A stretch of DNA of 27,744 bases from JAABSX01 sp964480455 (GTDB lineage: Bacteria; Bacteroidota; Bacteroidia; Cytophagales; Microscillaceae): the NCBI GenBank assembly GCA_964480455.1, contig CAYZQI010000053.1:1-27744 (forward strand). The letters are read 5' to 3'. The first letter of the stretch is position 1, and every line of letters begins with the position of its first letter. Made by a program: the position numbers and the translations under genes. Of this stretch, positions 27,363 to 27,744 are shown piece by piece. Under the pieces are notes generated by a model that was given only the letters and a program-made list of their open reading frames with translations, made no database searches and was not told where the DNA came from.

Positions 27363-27744
27363 GATTTTGTTGATGATTAAGGTAAATACAAATGCTGTCT
27401 TTTCAATAAAGCAAATATTATAATAATATTTGTTAATGGAGCAACAGCAAGGCACTTTTTATGAGTATGCTGAAAAACTACTTTTAGAAAATAGAAATGA
27501 ATGAGCTTGCGAGGGGGAAAGAGTTTTTTACTCCTACAAAAGTACTTGGTTGATTGATGAATACTAAAAGAAGATAAAAATTTAAGAGAATTTTTAGCGG
27601 TTTTCAAACCAATTTTATTTTAATACCGTTTAGGTTTACTTTCGTGCGAATTGTCTTAGTTCAGTAGGGTATCAGAGATAACGTAAACCCTTGGTAGTCC
27701 AACAGTTAAGTGTGTACGCTAAAATTGTTAATTTTTTTAGAAAC
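27363..27744. other. Upstream region of the amidoligase operon, to the window end
   Basis: It should contain the operon promoter on the minus strand; only near-matches to TAnnTTTG are seen (around 27410-27425). GGTTTAC (27633-27639) and GTAAACC (27683-27689) form an inverted repeat with a 43-nt spacer. No RNA gene or ORF is supported. Confidence 0.45.

Overview
The window reads as a chromosomal segment of a Bacteroidota bacterium, most likely from the Cytophagales side of the phylum; this is inference from gene content, not a database match. The signs are an A+T-rich sequence with short divergent and convergent gene blocks, exact TAnnTTTG -7 boxes upstream of several genes, few Shine-Dalgarno-like sites, and phylum-typical proteins: a coiled-coil SPOR protein, a short PabB, a UMF1-type MFS transporter, a GCS2-CBS fusion and a helix-hairpin-helix protein ending in a beta-barrel. 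I see no rRNA, tRNA, CRISPR array, complete transposase gene or phage block.

Layout. 1-653: a hairpin-rich repeat and a 71-residue unknown protein. 654-2354: a ParB-type protein fused to a DNA-methyltransferase-like domain whose catalytic motifs look ruined. 2355-2997: gene-free and repeat-rich, with a roughly 245-bp element bounded by inverted repeats and a 99-bp tandem repeat. 2998-8544: triosephosphate isomerase, a secreted coiled-coil/SPOR protein, a short-chain dehydrogenase and an RND efflux pump without its partner genes. 9002-12421: an exported HhH/beta-barrel protein facing an MFS transporter. 12604-14223: the two aminodeoxychorismate synthase subunits, divergent and 45 bp apart. 14229-15674: a membrane histidine kinase with no adjacent response regulator. 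16137-18524: secG, then a grpE-dnaJ operon behind a sigma-54-like site.

18525-21451 holds three short inverted-repeat elements (MITE-like), each about 120-130 bp. Two have convincing 8-bp flanking duplications. Two of the three flank the acyl-CoA carboxylase carboxyltransferase gene. 21452-22878 carries a YigZ-family protein and a FabG/PhaB-like reductase, convergent on a terminator.

23379-27362 is a minus-strand operon in which a GCS2-type amidoligase with a C-terminal CBS pair is followed, 10 bp later, by an AstE/aspartoacylase-type zinc hydrolase and then a secreted serine hydrolase. A ligase that builds an amino-acid amide placed beside hydrolases that could trim one makes this, with the degenerate ParB-methyltransferase, the best candidate for undescribed biology. 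Most other genes are housekeeping: protein folding and secretion, folate precursor synthesis, glycolysis and acyl-CoA metabolism.
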